64,000 nucleotides of DNA, from contig NZ_JBGCUS010000001.1 of assembly GCF_041415945.1 (NCBI RefSeq), positions 2,542,001 to 2,606,000 on the forward strand. The letters are read 5' to 3'. The stretch comes from Ancylobacter sp. IITR112. Its GTDB lineage: Bacteria > Pseudomonadota > Alphaproteobacteria > Rhizobiales > Xanthobacteraceae. The position numbers and the translations under genes were made by a program. Every line of letters starts with the position of its first letter. The stretch's first letter is position 1. A model generated the notes under the pieces. That model did no database searches, was not told the DNA's origin, and saw only the letters and a list, made by a program, of their open reading frames with translations. Below, piece by piece: positions 53,028-61,777 of the stretch.

Positions 53028-53477
53028 CTAGCCCGGCCCCCGCTTCACGTTCTTGGTCACGACATAGCTGAAATAGCGCGCTATCCCGACCTCCTCCTCC
53101 AGAAGCCGGTCGATGAGGCGCTGATAACTGTCAATGTCGGGCACCACCACCCGCAGCATATAGTCGATGCCGCCGCCGGTGGCGTCGCAGGCGACGATCG
53201 CCGGCTCGCGTGCCACCGCCTCCTCGAAGCGGCGGAAATCCGCCTGTTGATGGCCCTGCAGGCTGATCTCGACAATGACGGTGGTGCGCGGCTCCTCGGC
53301 GCCGAGGTCGATGATGGCGGTATAGCCCTTGATGACGCCGGCGGTTTCCAGCCGACGCAGCCGCTCCCAGCAGGCGGCGGGCGAGAGGTGCGCCTCCTGC
53401 GCCAGCTTCAGCTTGGTGATCCGTCCGTCGCGGCGCAGCGCCGCGAGAATCCGGTGATCAATGGCATCGAGCTTCAT
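53028..53477 (-). CDS. doeX: Lrp/AsnC family regulator of ectoine catabolism
   Basis: 149 residues from the ATG at 53477 (MKLDAID, the usual family start); an in-frame ATG at 53498 is possible. Winged helix-turn-helix (about 1-60: DHRILAALRRDGRITKLKLA, LSPAACWERLRRLETAGVIKGY) and RAM-type effector domain (TTVIVEISLQGH, VACDATGGGIDYMLRVVV). It diverges from enuR by 60 bases. An AsnC/Lrp gene is a standard member of ectoine-degradation loci, where it assists EnuR. The symbol follows the Halomonas name and is by position. Confidence 0.85.
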   Translation of the reverse strand: MKLDAIDHRILAALRRDGRITKLKLAQEAHLSPAACWERLRRLETAGVIKGYTAIIDLGAEEPRTTVIVEISLQGHQQADFRRFEEAVAREPAIVACDATGGGIDYMLRVVVPDIDSYQRLIDRLLEEEVGIARYFSYVVTKNVKRGPG

Positions 53478-53537
53478 CTTTCGCGACCGCGCGTGCATAA
53501 TGTCATGAATGTCACTCCCTAAGAACGAGACAATTCC

Positions 53538-54992
53538 ATGCTTCGTCAAGTCGACGCTCCGGCCGCGGCACCTGCCGGCGCGGGAACGGGCAAGAGCGTG
53601 GACTGGCGCCCCCGCCTCACCAAGGCCAAGGGCCAGACCAAGCATGCGGCGCTGACGGAACGCATCATCGCCGACATCGATTCGGGCGTGCTGAAGCCGA
53701 TGGACCGGATGCCGACGCATCGCGATCTCGCCCGCGATCTCGGCCTGTCGGTGCAGACAGTGAGCCTGAGCTACCGCGAGGCGGAGCGGCTGGGCTATCT
53801 CTCCGGCGAGATCGGTCGTGGCACCTTCGTCAGGGCGCGCGTCACCGAGCGCGCCGGGCGGCTGATGCTGGACCGCAACCCCGATGAGGCTGTGGATCTC
53901 TCCATCGTGCGCGGAGTCTACACCAAGGCGCATGAGCAGGCGTCGCGGGCCGTGCTGGCGGCGCTGGCCGGTGCCGATAATGACGCTTTTCTCAGCAGTT
54001 GCAGGCCCATTGCCGGGCTCGATCCGCACCGGGAGGCGGCGCGGGCATGGCTGGCGCCGTTGGGCGTCGAGGCCGGCATCGAGCGCATCCTCGTCACCAA
54101 TGGCGCCGCGCATGGGCTGTTTCTGGCACTGAGTTGCATCGTGCGCGCCGGCGATGTGGTGCTGACCGAAAACCTCACCGACCACGGCGTGATCGGCCTC
54201 GCCAATGTGCTCGGCTTCAGCCTGAAGGGGCTGCCGACCGACGAGGAAGGCGTGCTGCCGGAGGCGTTCGAGGCGGCGTGCCTCGCCGGCAGCCCGCGCG
54301 CCCTGGTGCTGATCCCGACGCTGAACAACCCGACCAGCCATGTCGCCGGTGCGGTCCGGCGCGAGGCCCTTGCCGCCATTGCCCGGCGATACGGCGTATT
54401 CGTGATCGAGGACGAGGTCTACAAGCCGCTGGTCGACACGCCGCTACCCGCGATCAGCCAGATGGTGCCGGATCTCGGCTTCTTCGTCACCAGCTTCACC
54501 AAGGCCGTGCTGACCGGGCTGCGGGTCGGCTATCTCGTCGTGCCGCCCCATTATTTCATCCGCGCCGCGTCGATCCTGCGCGTCACGAGCTGGAGCGGTT
54601 CCTATCTTCTGGCCGAGATCGCCGCCCGCTGGATCGAGGACGGCACGGCGCAGCGCCTGCTCGCCGTGCAGCGGGAGGAAGCGCAGGCGCGACAGGCGCT
54701 GGTGGCGCGCCTGCTCGGGCCGCACGTCGCCTCCACCCACCCGCTGTCGCTCTGCGCCTGGCTGAACGTGCCGCCGCACTGGACCGAGGACGGGCTGGTG
54801 CGCTCGCTGGCGGAGCGGCGGGTGGCGGTGACGCCATCCGATCCGTTCATCGCCGGCAGCAATCATGGCGGCGGCATCCGCATCTGCCTTGGCGGCCATT
54901 TCTCGCCCGCCACGCTGGCCCAGGCGCTGACCACGGTGCGCCAGACCTTCGAGCAACTGCCCCCTGTCTTCGACATCGGCGCCATCGGCTGA
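53538..54992 (+). CDS. enuR: EnuR, MocR-type GntR/aminotransferase regulator
   Basis: 484 residues. An N-terminal GntR winged helix (about 36-100: RMPTHRDLARDLGLSVQTVSLSYREAERLGYLSGEIGRGTFV) is fused to a fold-I aminotransferase domain (about 120-480). The PLP lysine is Lys322 in SFTKAVLTGLRVGYLV; NNPTSHVAG and EDEVYKPLVD are also typical. EnuR represses the ectoine genes until ectoine-derived metabolites such as alpha-ADABA bind through PLP. The gene lies 173 bases before eutB, where symmetrical sites are present. Confidence 0.9.
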   Translation: MLRQVDAPAAAPAGAGTGKSVDWRPRLTKAKGQTKHAALTERIIADIDSGVLKPMDRMPTHRDLARDLGLSVQTVSLSYREAERLGYLSGEIGRGTFVRARVTERAGRLMLDRNPDEAVDLSIVRGVYTKAHEQASRAVLAALAGADNDAFLSSCRPIAGLDPHREAARAWLAPLGVEAGIERILVTNGAAHGLFLALSCIVRAGDVVLTENLTDHGVIGLANVLGFSLKGLPTDEEGVLPEAFEAACLAGSPRALVLIPTLNNPTSHVAGAVRREALAAIARRYGVFVIEDEVYKPLVDTPLPAISQMVPDLGFFVTSFTKAVLTGLRVGYLVVPPHYFIRAASILRVTSWSGSYLLAEIAARWIEDGTAQRLLAVQREEAQARQALVARLLGPHVASTHPLSLCAWLNVPPHWTEDGLVRSLAERRVAVTPSDPFIAGSNHGGGIRICLGGHFSPATLAQALTTVRQTFEQLPPVFDIGAIG

Positions 54993-55028
54993 GGCACCAT
55001 GAGTTGGGGTGCCATCGGTCGGGGTGCC

Positions 55029-55082
55029 CGGCGTTCCGTGACCTGCGGCCGCGTGCGCGGCGTTCCGCGACCGACGGCCGCG
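55029..55082. repeat. Tandem 25-base imperfect repeat between enuR and eutB
   Basis: Copies at 55029-55053 and 55058-55082 share 22 of 25 bases (each begins CGGCGTTCCG and ends CGGCCGCG), with a 29-base period. They lie just upstream of the AT-rich promoter segment of eutB. They could be regulator sites or a local duplication. Confidence 0.6.
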
Positions 55083-55085
55083 AGG

Positions 55086-55121
55086 ATGATTGGATCATTA
55101 CAATATAATAATTGACATGAT
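55086..55121 (+). promoter_or_regulatory. eutB promoter and candidate EnuR operator
   Basis: A palindrome ATGAT-TGG-ATCAT (55086-55098) is followed 31 bases from its start by a further ATGAT (55117-55121), about three helical turns away. A consensus TTGACA (55112-55117) would be the -35 box with a poor -10 near 55135, giving a start just before the GAGAGG site. MocR regulators bind such repeated half sites; assignment to EnuR is inference. Confidence 0.45.
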
Positions 55122-55165
55122 TTTTGATGCCTCTCACCATCACAAGTGAGAGGGAATTTCAGTTC

Positions 55166-56185
55166 ATGTCGCAGCCCGCCGCCAATGTCCCCGCTTCCGG
55201 TTCCGGAGTGCCCGACCTGCCCGTCGCGTTCGCGGCTGTCGAGGCGGCGGCGGGCCGCATCGCCGGCCGGGTGACGCGCACGCCGCTCCTCGCCTCGCCC
55301 GCGCTGACGCAGCTCTGCGGCGTACCGGTGCATCTCAAGCTGGAGACCCGCCAGCCGGTCGGCGCCTTCAAGCTGCGCGGGGCGATGAACGCGCTGCTGG
55401 CGCTTGATGATGCCGCGCGCCGGCGCGGGCTGGTGACCGCCTCGACCGGCAATCACGGCCGCGCCGTCGCCTATGCCGCGCGCGAGGCCGGCGTGCCGGC
55501 GGTGGTGTGCATGTCGGCCCTGGTGCCGGCGAACAAGGTGGAGGCGGTGCGCGCGCTCGGCGCCGAGGTGCGGATCGTCGGCCGCTCGCAGGACGACGCC
55601 CAGGTCGAGGTGGAGCGGCTCGTGAATGAGCGCGGCCTCACCGCCATCCCGCCCTTCGACCATGCCGAGGTGATCGCCGGCCAGGGCACGATCGGCCTCG
55701 AAATCGTCGCCGACCTGCCGGACCTGGCGGCGGTGCTGGTGCCGCTGTCGGGGGGCGGGCTGGCCGCCGGCATTGCGCTCGCGGTCAAGACCCTGCGCCC
55801 GAACGCCCGCATCATCGGCGTGTCGATGGAAAAGGGCGCCGCCATGGCCGCCTCGCTCAAAGCCGGCCACCCGGTCGAGGTGGTGGAGGAGGAGACGCTG
55901 GCGGATTCGCTCGGCGGCGGCATCGGCCTCGCCAATCGCTACAGCTTCCCACTCTGCCGCGCCCTGCTCGATCAGGTCGTCCTCGTCACCGAGGACGAGA
56001 TCGCCGCCGGCATCCGCCATGCCGCGACGGCCGAGGGCGAAACGGTGGAGGGCGCCGGCGCCGTGGGCATCGCCGCCCTGCGCGCCGGCAAGGTCCGCCC
56101 GGAGGGGCCCACCGCCCTCATCCTCTCCGGCGGCAATATCGACCCCGACCGGCACCGCCGCCTCGTCAACGGAGCGCCCGCATGA
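55166..56185 (+). CDS. eutB: EutB, threonine dehydratase-like enzyme of hydroxyectoine utilisation
   Basis: 339 residues from the ATG at 55166; upstream in-frame ATG 55127 would lie before the likely RNA start. A PLP fold-II enzyme with Lys69 in VGAFKLRGA, phosphate loop SGGGLAAG and STGNHGRAVAYAARE. In ectoine loci EutB is proposed, with EutA and EutC, to convert 5-hydroxyectoine derivatives toward ectoine intermediates. It overlaps eutC by ATGA. Identity as EutB rather than a generic threonine dehydratase rests on the neighbours. Confidence 0.88.
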   Translation: MSQPAANVPASGSGVPDLPVAFAAVEAAAGRIAGRVTRTPLLASPALTQLCGVPVHLKLETRQPVGAFKLRGAMNALLALDDAARRRGLVTASTGNHGRAVAYAAREAGVPAVVCMSALVPANKVEAVRALGAEVRIVGRSQDDAQVEVERLVNERGLTAIPPFDHAEVIAGQGTIGLEIVADLPDLAAVLVPLSGGGLAAGIALAVKTLRPNARIIGVSMEKGAAMAASLKAGHPVEVVEEETLADSLGGGIGLANRYSFPLCRALLDQVVLVTEDEIAAGIRHAATAEGETVEGAGAVGIAALRAGKVRPEGPTALILSGGNIDPDRHRRLVNGAPA

Positions 56186-57195
56186 GCCGCATGCTCGTCC
56201 TGACCGAAACCGATCTGCGCCCCATATTGCGGCTCGACACCAGCGCCGTCGACTGCGTGGAAGCCGCCTTCGCCGCGCTGGCGACCAAGCCCGTCGCCAT
56301 GCCGCCGATCCTGCGTCTCGACATCCCCGAGCATCGCGGCGAGGTGGATGTGAAGACCGCCTATGTGCCCGGGCTCGACGGCTTCGCCATCAAGATCAGC
56401 CCCGGCTTTTTCGACAACCCGCTTCTCGGTCTCCCGAGCCTGAATGGCCTCATCGTCCTCCTCAGCACCCACACCGGTCTGGTCGATGCGCTGTTTCTGG
56501 ACAATGGCTATCTCACCGATGTGCGCACCGCCGCCGCCGGTGCGGTCGCCGCCCGCCATCTCTCCCGCCCCGACTCGTCGGTCGCCGCGATCCTCGGCGC
56601 GGGCGTTCAGGCGCGCCTGCAACTGGAAGCGCTCACACTGGTCCGGCCGATCCGCGAGGCGCGGATCTGGGCGCGCGACCCGGCCAAGGCCGCCGCGACG
56701 GCGGACGATCTCTCGGCCCATCTCGGCTTCCCCGTCGCCGCCATGGCCGCCCCGGAAGCCGCGCTGCGTGGCGCCGACATCGTCGTCACCACCACTCCCT
56801 CGGAGCGTCCGGTCCTTGAGGCCGCATGGCTGGAACCGGGCCAGCACGTCACCGCCATGGGCGCCGACAGCGAGCACAAAAACGAGATCGACCCCGCCGC
56901 CTTCACCCGCGTCACCTATATCGCCGACCGGCTGAGCCAGACGCGGCGCCTGGGCGAACTCCACCACGCCATCGCTGCCGGAATCGTCAGCGAAGATAAG
57001 AACTTCGCCGAACTCGGCGAGGTCATCGCCGGCACGCGGCCCGGCCGCGTCCGCCCCGACGAGATCACGCTGGCCGATCTCACCGGCACCGGCGTTCAGG
57101 ACACCGCCATCGCCAATCTCGCCCTCGCCCGCGCGCGCGCCGCCGGAGCTGGGCGCGCCATCGACACCAAGGCCGCAGCCGGAGACATCGCGTGA
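56182..57195 (+). CDS. eutC: EutC, ornithine cyclodeaminase-like enzyme
   Basis: 337 residues. Ornithine cyclodeaminase/mu-crystallin fold: VDVKTAYVPGLDGFAIKIS, DNGYLTDVRTAAAGAVAARHL, dinucleotide segment VAAILGAGVQARLQLEAL, then DIVVTTTPSERPVL and HVTAMGADSEHKNEID. It probably uses NAD(H) and works with EutB on hydroxylated intermediates. It overlaps both eutB (ATGA) and doeA (GTGA), so it is fully coupled in the operon. Confidence 0.9.
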   Translation: MSRMLVLTETDLRPILRLDTSAVDCVEAAFAALATKPVAMPPILRLDIPEHRGEVDVKTAYVPGLDGFAIKISPGFFDNPLLGLPSLNGLIVLLSTHTGLVDALFLDNGYLTDVRTAAAGAVAARHLSRPDSSVAAILGAGVQARLQLEALTLVRPIREARIWARDPAKAAATADDLSAHLGFPVAAMAAPEAALRGADIVVTTTPSERPVLEAAWLEPGQHVTAMGADSEHKNEIDPAAFTRVTYIADRLSQTRRLGELHHAIAAGIVSEDKNFAELGEVIAGTRPGRVRPDEITLADLTGTGVQDTAIANLALARARAAGAGRAIDTKAAAGDIA

Positions 57196-58370
57196 CCGTC
57201 ACCCTCAACTTCACCCGCGAGGAATATGCCGAACGCCTCGCCAAGACCCGCGCGGCGATGGACAGGGCCGGCCTCGACCTGCTGGTCGTCACCGATCCGT
57301 CCAACATGCACTGGCTCACCGGCTATGATGGTTGGTCGTTCTACGTCCACCAGTGCGTGCTGGTGCCGCCGACAGGTGAACCGATCTGGTATGGGCGCAA
57401 GCAGGACGCCAATGGCGCCAAGCGCACCGCCTATCTCGCGCACGACAACATCATCGGCTATCCCGACCATTACGTGCAGTCGACCGAGCGCCACCCAATG
57501 GACCTGCTGTCGCAGATCATCGCGGATCGCCGCTGGCACAAGGGCTCCATCGCGGTCGAGATGGATAATTACTACTTCTCCGCCGCCGCTTTCGCCTCGC
57601 TGGTCAAGCACCTGCCCAATGCCCGCTTCCACGATGCAGGCGGGCTGGTGAACTGGCAGCGCGCGGTCAAGAGCCCGACCGAACTCGACTATATGCGCAA
57701 GGCCGGCCGCATCGTCGAGCTGATGCACAAGCGCATCGTCGAGGTGGTCGAGCCCGGCATGCGCAAATGCGATCTCGTGGCCGAAATCTACGATGCCGGC
57801 ATTCGCGGCACGGCCGAGTTCGGCGGCGACTATCCCGCCATCGTGCCGCTGCTGCCCTCGGGCGCGGACGCCTCCGCCCCGCATCTCACCTGGGACGACA
57901 AGCCGATGCGGTCCGGGGAAGGCACCTTCTTTGAGATCGCGGGCGCCTATAAGCGCTACCACTGCCCGCTCTCGCGCACCGTCTTTCTCGGCACGCCGAC
58001 ACAGGCCTTTCTCGACGCCGAAAAGGCAACGCTGGAAGGAATGGAGGCCGGTCTCGCCGCCGCCAGGCCGGGCAACACCTGCGAGGACATCGCCAACGCC
58101 TTCTTCGCGGTGCTGAAGAAATACGGGATCATCAAGGACAACCGCACCGGCTACCCGATCGGGCTGAGCTATCCCCCGGATTGGGGCGAGCGCACCATGA
58201 GCCTGCGCCCCGGCGACCGCACCGAATTGAAGCCCGGCATGACCTTCCATTTCATGACCGGCCTGTGGCTGGAAGACATGGGGCTGGAAATCACCGAGAG
58301 CATCGCCATCACCGAGGCCGGGCATGAATGCCTGTCCAACGTGCCGCGCCAGCTCTTTGTGAAGGGCTGA
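57192..58370 (+). CDS. doeA: DoeA (EutD), ectoine hydrolase
   Basis: 392 residues from a GTG at 57192. It opens the ectoine ring to N-acetyl-2,4-diaminobutyrate. M24 pita-bread fold: creatinase-like N-terminal domain (VVTDPSNMHWLTGYDGWSFYVHQ) and catalytic domain (SPTELDYMRKAGRIVELMHK, FGGDYPAIVPLLPSGADASAPHL). The usual metal-binding Asp positions read EIAGAYKRYHCPLSRT, so the canonical ligands are replaced, as in metal-independent creatinase relatives. Coupled to eutC and followed at once by doeB. Confidence 0.93.
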   Translation: MTVTLNFTREEYAERLAKTRAAMDRAGLDLLVVTDPSNMHWLTGYDGWSFYVHQCVLVPPTGEPIWYGRKQDANGAKRTAYLAHDNIIGYPDHYVQSTERHPMDLLSQIIADRRWHKGSIAVEMDNYYFSAAAFASLVKHLPNARFHDAGGLVNWQRAVKSPTELDYMRKAGRIVELMHKRIVEVVEPGMRKCDLVAEIYDAGIRGTAEFGGDYPAIVPLLPSGADASAPHLTWDDKPMRSGEGTFFEIAGAYKRYHCPLSRTVFLGTPTQAFLDAEKATLEGMEAGLAAARPGNTCEDIANAFFAVLKKYGIIKDNRTGYPIGLSYPPDWGERTMSLRPGDRTELKPGMTFHFMTGLWLEDMGLEITESIAITEAGHECLSNVPRQLFVKG

Positions 58371-58375
58371 TCGCG

Positions 58376-59386
58376 ATGCTGTCGCTCACGCCCCGTCCCT
58401 CCCCGATCACGCCGACGGTGGATTTCACCGCCCAAGGAGTCCAGCACGGCCATCTGCGCCTGCCCTACAGCCGCGACGACAGCGCCTGGGGGTCGGTGAT
58501 GATCCCGGTCTGCGTCATCGCCCATGGCGAGGGCCCGACCGCGCTGCTGACCGGCGCCAATCATGGCGACGAATATGAGGGCCCGGCCGCCCTGTTCGAG
58601 CTGGCGCGCACACTGCGGCCCGATGACATTCAGGGGCGCGTCATCATCGTGCCGGCGCTGAACTATCCCGCTTTCCGGGCCGGTACACGCACTTCACCCA
58701 TCGACCGCGGCAATCTCAACCGCAGCTTTCCCGGACGGCCGGACGGCACGGTGACGGAGAAGATCGCCGATTTCGTCAGCCGCCATCTCGTGCCGCTGGC
58801 CGATGTGGTGCTGGATTTTCATTCCGGCGGCAAGACGCTGGACTTCCTGCCCTATGCCGCCGCGCACGAATTGCCGGACAAGGCGCAGGAGGCGCGCTGC
58901 TTCGCCGCCGTCGCGGCGTTCTCCGCTCCCTATTCGATGAAGATGCTGGAGATCGACGCGGTCGGCATGCTCGACACCACGGTAGAGAGCATGGGCAAGG
59001 TGTTCGTCACCACCGAACTCGGCGGCGCCGGCACGGCGAGCGCCACCAGCATCGGCATCGCAAGGCGCGGCGTCGCCAATCTGCTCCGGCATGCCGGCAT
59101 CGTGGCGGGAGAACCGGAGCACGCGCCGACGCGCTGGCTCGACATGCCATCCGCCGACTGCTTCGCCTTCGCTGGCGATGACGGGCTGATCGCCTTCGCC
59201 GTCGATCTCGGCGCGACGGTGCGGCAGGGCGACCTCATCGCCCGCATCTATCCCGTTGGCCGCACCGGCGAAGCGCCGGCGGAGTACCGCGCCGCCATGG
59301 ATGGCGTGCTCGCCGCCCGCCATGTTCCCGGCCTGATCAAGGCCGGCGACTGTCTTTCCGTCCTCGCCGTGGTGACGGACGCCTGA
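58376..59386 (+). CDS. doeB: DoeB (EutE), N-acetyl-diaminobutyrate deacetylase
   Basis: 336 residues from the ATG at 58376 (GAAGGG site); the frame extends to 58328 within doeA. Succinylglutamate desuccinylase/aspartoacylase family: zinc ligands in GANHGDEYEGPAAL (His and Glu) and VLDFHSGGKTLDF (His), with LNRSFPGRPDGTVTEKIADF between. It removes acetate from N-alpha-acetyl-2,4-diaminobutyrate to give diaminobutyrate. The stop is 80 bases before ehuB. Confidence 0.92.
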   Translation: MLSLTPRPSPITPTVDFTAQGVQHGHLRLPYSRDDSAWGSVMIPVCVIAHGEGPTALLTGANHGDEYEGPAALFELARTLRPDDIQGRVIIVPALNYPAFRAGTRTSPIDRGNLNRSFPGRPDGTVTEKIADFVSRHLVPLADVVLDFHSGGKTLDFLPYAAAHELPDKAQEARCFAAVAAFSAPYSMKMLEIDAVGMLDTTVESMGKVFVTTELGGAGTASATSIGIARRGVANLLRHAGIVAGEPEHAPTRWLDMPSADCFAFAGDDGLIAFAVDLGATVRQGDLIARIYPVGRTGEAPAEYRAAMDGVLAARHVPGLIKAGDCLSVLAVVTDA

Positions 59387-59466
59387 TCGAACCGGCCGCA
59401 CGGCCCAACAGCACGCCGGCTCACGGCGCACCGCCTTCCGCTCCAAACCGACCAGAGGAGAAAAAC

Positions 59467-60318
59467 ATGTCGTTTCTCAAGATCGCCGGGCTTTCCGCCC
59501 TCGCCTTCGCCGGTGGCCTCTCCATTGCCGGCGCGACCACGCTCAAGGACGTGAAGGACCAGGGCTACATCCGCGCCGCCACCGCCAATGAGGTGCCCTA
59601 TTCCTACATGAAGGATGACGGCACCTCGGCCGGCATCGGCCCGGATGTCGCCAATGCCGTGCTCAAGAAGATGGGCATCACCGATGTCACCTGGACGGTG
59701 ACGCCCTTCGGCACGCTCATTCCCGGCCTCAAGGCCAAGCGCTTCGACTTCGTCGCCGCCGAGCAGAACATCTCGCCGGAGCGCTGCAAGCAGGTCGCCT
59801 TCACCGAGCCGAACTCCTCCTATGGCGAAGGGTTGCTGGTGAAGAAGGGCAACCCGAAGAAGCTGCACACCTATGCCGACATCGCCAAGGATCCCTCGCT
59901 CACTGTCGCCGTGGTGTCCGGCGCCAATAATATCGACTTCCTGCGCGCCGTCGGCGTGAAGGACGAGCAGGTGATCTTCATCACCGCCAATGCCGATGCG
60001 CTCGCCACCGTGAAGAACCGCGCCGACGCCTATGCCGCCACCGAACTCACCGTCGCCGCGCTCGCCAAGGGCCAGGACGGCGTCGAGCAGGCGGCGCCCT
60101 TCACCGACCCGGTGGTCGATGGCAAGCCGGTGCGCAATTTCGGCGGCTTCGCCTTCCGGCCGGAAGACAAGGACCTTTACGAGGCGTTCAACGCCGCGCT
60201 GGTCGAATTCCGAACCACGGACGAGTACAAGAATATCCTGGCCGGCTATGGCCTCTCCCCGGAGAGCATCAAGGCGGCGGCCGACCGCAAGGTCGCCGAT
60301 CTCTGCGCCGGCAAGTAG
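59467..60318 (+). CDS. ehuB: EhuB, ectoine/hydroxyectoine ABC transporter binding protein
   Basis: 283 residues, AGAGGAG site. Signal peptide about 1-23 (LSALAFAGGLSIAGA). SBP family 3 pattern: GYIRAATANEVPYSYMKDDG, GIGPDVANAVLKKMGI, PFGTLIPGLKAKRFDFVAAEQNISPERCKQVAFTEP. It binds ectoine and 5-hydroxyectoine in the periplasm and feeds EhuCD. A very strong stem-loop follows the stop, which probably stabilises the binding protein message relative to the permease part. Confidence 0.93.
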   Translation: MSFLKIAGLSALAFAGGLSIAGATTLKDVKDQGYIRAATANEVPYSYMKDDGTSAGIGPDVANAVLKKMGITDVTWTVTPFGTLIPGLKAKRFDFVAAEQNISPERCKQVAFTEPNSSYGEGLLVKKGNPKKLHTYADIAKDPSLTVAVVSGANNIDFLRAVGVKDEQVIFITANADALATVKNRADAYAATELTVAALAKGQDGVEQAAPFTDPVVDGKPVRNFGGFAFRPEDKDLYEAFNAALVEFRTTDEYKNILAGYGLSPESIKAAADRKVADLCAGK

Positions 60319-60341
60319 CCCGCGCATCCCGCAAGGCGCGT

Positions 60342-60373
60342 CCCTCCGTCCACGGCGACGCCGTGGCGGAGGG
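60342..60373 (+). promoter_or_regulatory. Intercistronic stem-loop between ehuB and ehuC
   Basis: CCCTCCG-T-CCACGGC (60342-60356), loop GAC, GCCGTGG-CGGAGGG (60360-60373): 14 base pairs with one bulged T. It lies 23 bases past the ehuB stop within the 90-base gap to ehuC. No U tract follows, so partial termination or mRNA protection is more likely than full termination. Confidence 0.7.
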
Positions 60374-60408
60374 CTGGCGCTTTCCGCCGCTCAAACCGGG
60401 AACTGACG

Positions 60409-61074
60409 ATGCAGTGGGTCTCCTATCTGCCCTCGCTGGCGCAGGGTGCCTTCGTCACCGCGTGGATCACGCTGGCGGCGATCGCCATCGGCGCATTGCT
60501 CGCCTTCGTCGCCGGCATCGCCCGGGTTGAGGGCGGACGCGCCGTCTCGGCGCTCGCTCTGTGCTATACGGAGCTTTTCCGCGGCACCTCGCTGCTGGTG
60601 CAGCTTTTCTGGTTCTACTACGCGCTGCCACTCGTCGGCATCAGCTTCGAGCCGGTGGCGACCGGCATATTGGTGCTGGCCCTGCATGTAGGCGCCTATG
60701 GTTCGGAAATCGTGCGCGGCGCGCTGGCCTCCGTCTCGGTGCAGCAGCACGAGGCGGCACGGGCGCTGAACTTCGGACGGCTGCACACGCTCGTTCACGT
60801 CACCCTGCCGCAAGCGATCATCGAGATGTTGCCGGCCTTCGGCAATCTCGCCATCGAGACGCTGAAGCTGTCGTCGCTGGTCTCGCTGATCTCGATTGCC
60901 GACCTCACCTTCCGCGCCCAGTCGATCCGCAACCTCACCCTCGACAGCGCCGGCGTCTACACGCTGACGCTGCTCGGCTATTTCGCCATGTCACTGGTGT
61001 TGATGCTGGCGATGCGTCTGATCGAGCGGCTCGCCCGGCGCGGCGCGGCCTTCCCGCGCGCGGCGCATTCGTGA
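60409..61074 (+). CDS. ehuC: EhuC, ectoine ABC transporter permease
   Basis: 221 residues with five helices. It has the polar-amino-acid permease pattern: LAQGAFVTAWITLAAIAIGALLAF, ELFRGTSLLVQLFWFYYALPLVG, EIVRGALASVSVQQHEAARALNFGRLHTLVHVTLPQA (EAA loop). It pairs with EhuD in the inner membrane. Confidence 0.92.
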   Translation: MQWVSYLPSLAQGAFVTAWITLAAIAIGALLAFVAGIARVEGGRAVSALALCYTELFRGTSLLVQLFWFYYALPLVGISFEPVATGILVLALHVGAYGSEIVRGALASVSVQQHEAARALNFGRLHTLVHVTLPQAIIEMLPAFGNLAIETLKLSSLVSLISIADLTFRAQSIRNLTLDSAGVYTLTLLGYFAMSLVLMLAMRLIERLARRGAAFPRAAHS

Positions 61075-61084
61075 GGGCGGCGCG

Positions 61085-61777
61085 ATGATGTATGGCTACG
61101 CTTGGGACACGGCCACCCCGCTCGCTTATGCCTGGTCGATCCTTCCGATCATCCTCATCGGCCTCACCGTGACGCTCAAGGCGGCCGCGGCGGGCTTCGG
61201 CATCGCGCTGGTGCTGGGGCTGGTCTTCGCCATGCTGCGGCGCAGCCGCTTTCGCAGCGTCTCCTGGACCACGGCCTTCGTGGTCGAGTTCCTGCGCGAT
61301 ACGCCTTTGCTGGTGCAGCTTTTTTTTCTTTACTACGTGCTGCCGGAATATGGCGTGACCCTGCCCGCCTTCCTGACCGGGGCACTGGCGCTCGGGCTGC
61401 AATATTCGGCCTACACGTCGGAGGTCTATCGCGGCGGCATCGAGGCGGTGCCGCGCGGCCAGTGGGAAGCCGCTACCGCCCTCAACATGACCCGGATGCA
61501 GACCTATCGCGACATCGTCGTGCCGCAGATCGTGCCGCGCATCCTGCCGGCCATGGGCAATTACATGGTCGCGATGATCAAGGAGACGCCCGTGCTCTCC
61601 GTCATCACCGTGCTCGACATGATGGCGCTGGCCAACATGATCGGCGAACGGACCTTCGAATATCTCGTGCCGCTGACCATGGTCGGCCTGATCTTCCTCA
61701 TCCTGACGCTGATCTGCTCGGCCGGCCTGCACCGGCTGCAGAAGGTGCTCCCCAAGGCAGGAATCCCGCTGCGATGA
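61085..61777 (+). CDS. ehuD: EhuD, ectoine ABC transporter permease
   Basis: 230 residues; a second ATG at 61088 is an equally possible start. [47 protein letters not shown], and EAA loop [32 protein letters not shown]. It starts 10 bases after ehuC and overlaps ehuA by ATGA. Confidence 0.92.
   Translation: MMYGYAWDTATPLAYAWSILPIILIGLTVTLKAAAAGFGIALVLGLVFAMLRRSRFRSVSWTTAFVVEFLRDTPLLVQLFFLYYVLPEYGVTLPAFLTGALALGLQYSAYTSEVYRGGIEAVPRGQWEAATALNMTRMQTYRDIVVPQIVPRILPAMGNYMVAMIKETPVLSVITVLDMMALANMIGERTFEYLVPLTMVGLIFLILTLICSAGLHRLQKVLPKAGIPLR

Noticed and set aside
55104..55109. An exact TATAAT as -10 box for eutB
   Set aside because: No acceptable -35 sequence lies 16-18 bases upstream; TTGACA just downstream fits better as -35 of a later start.
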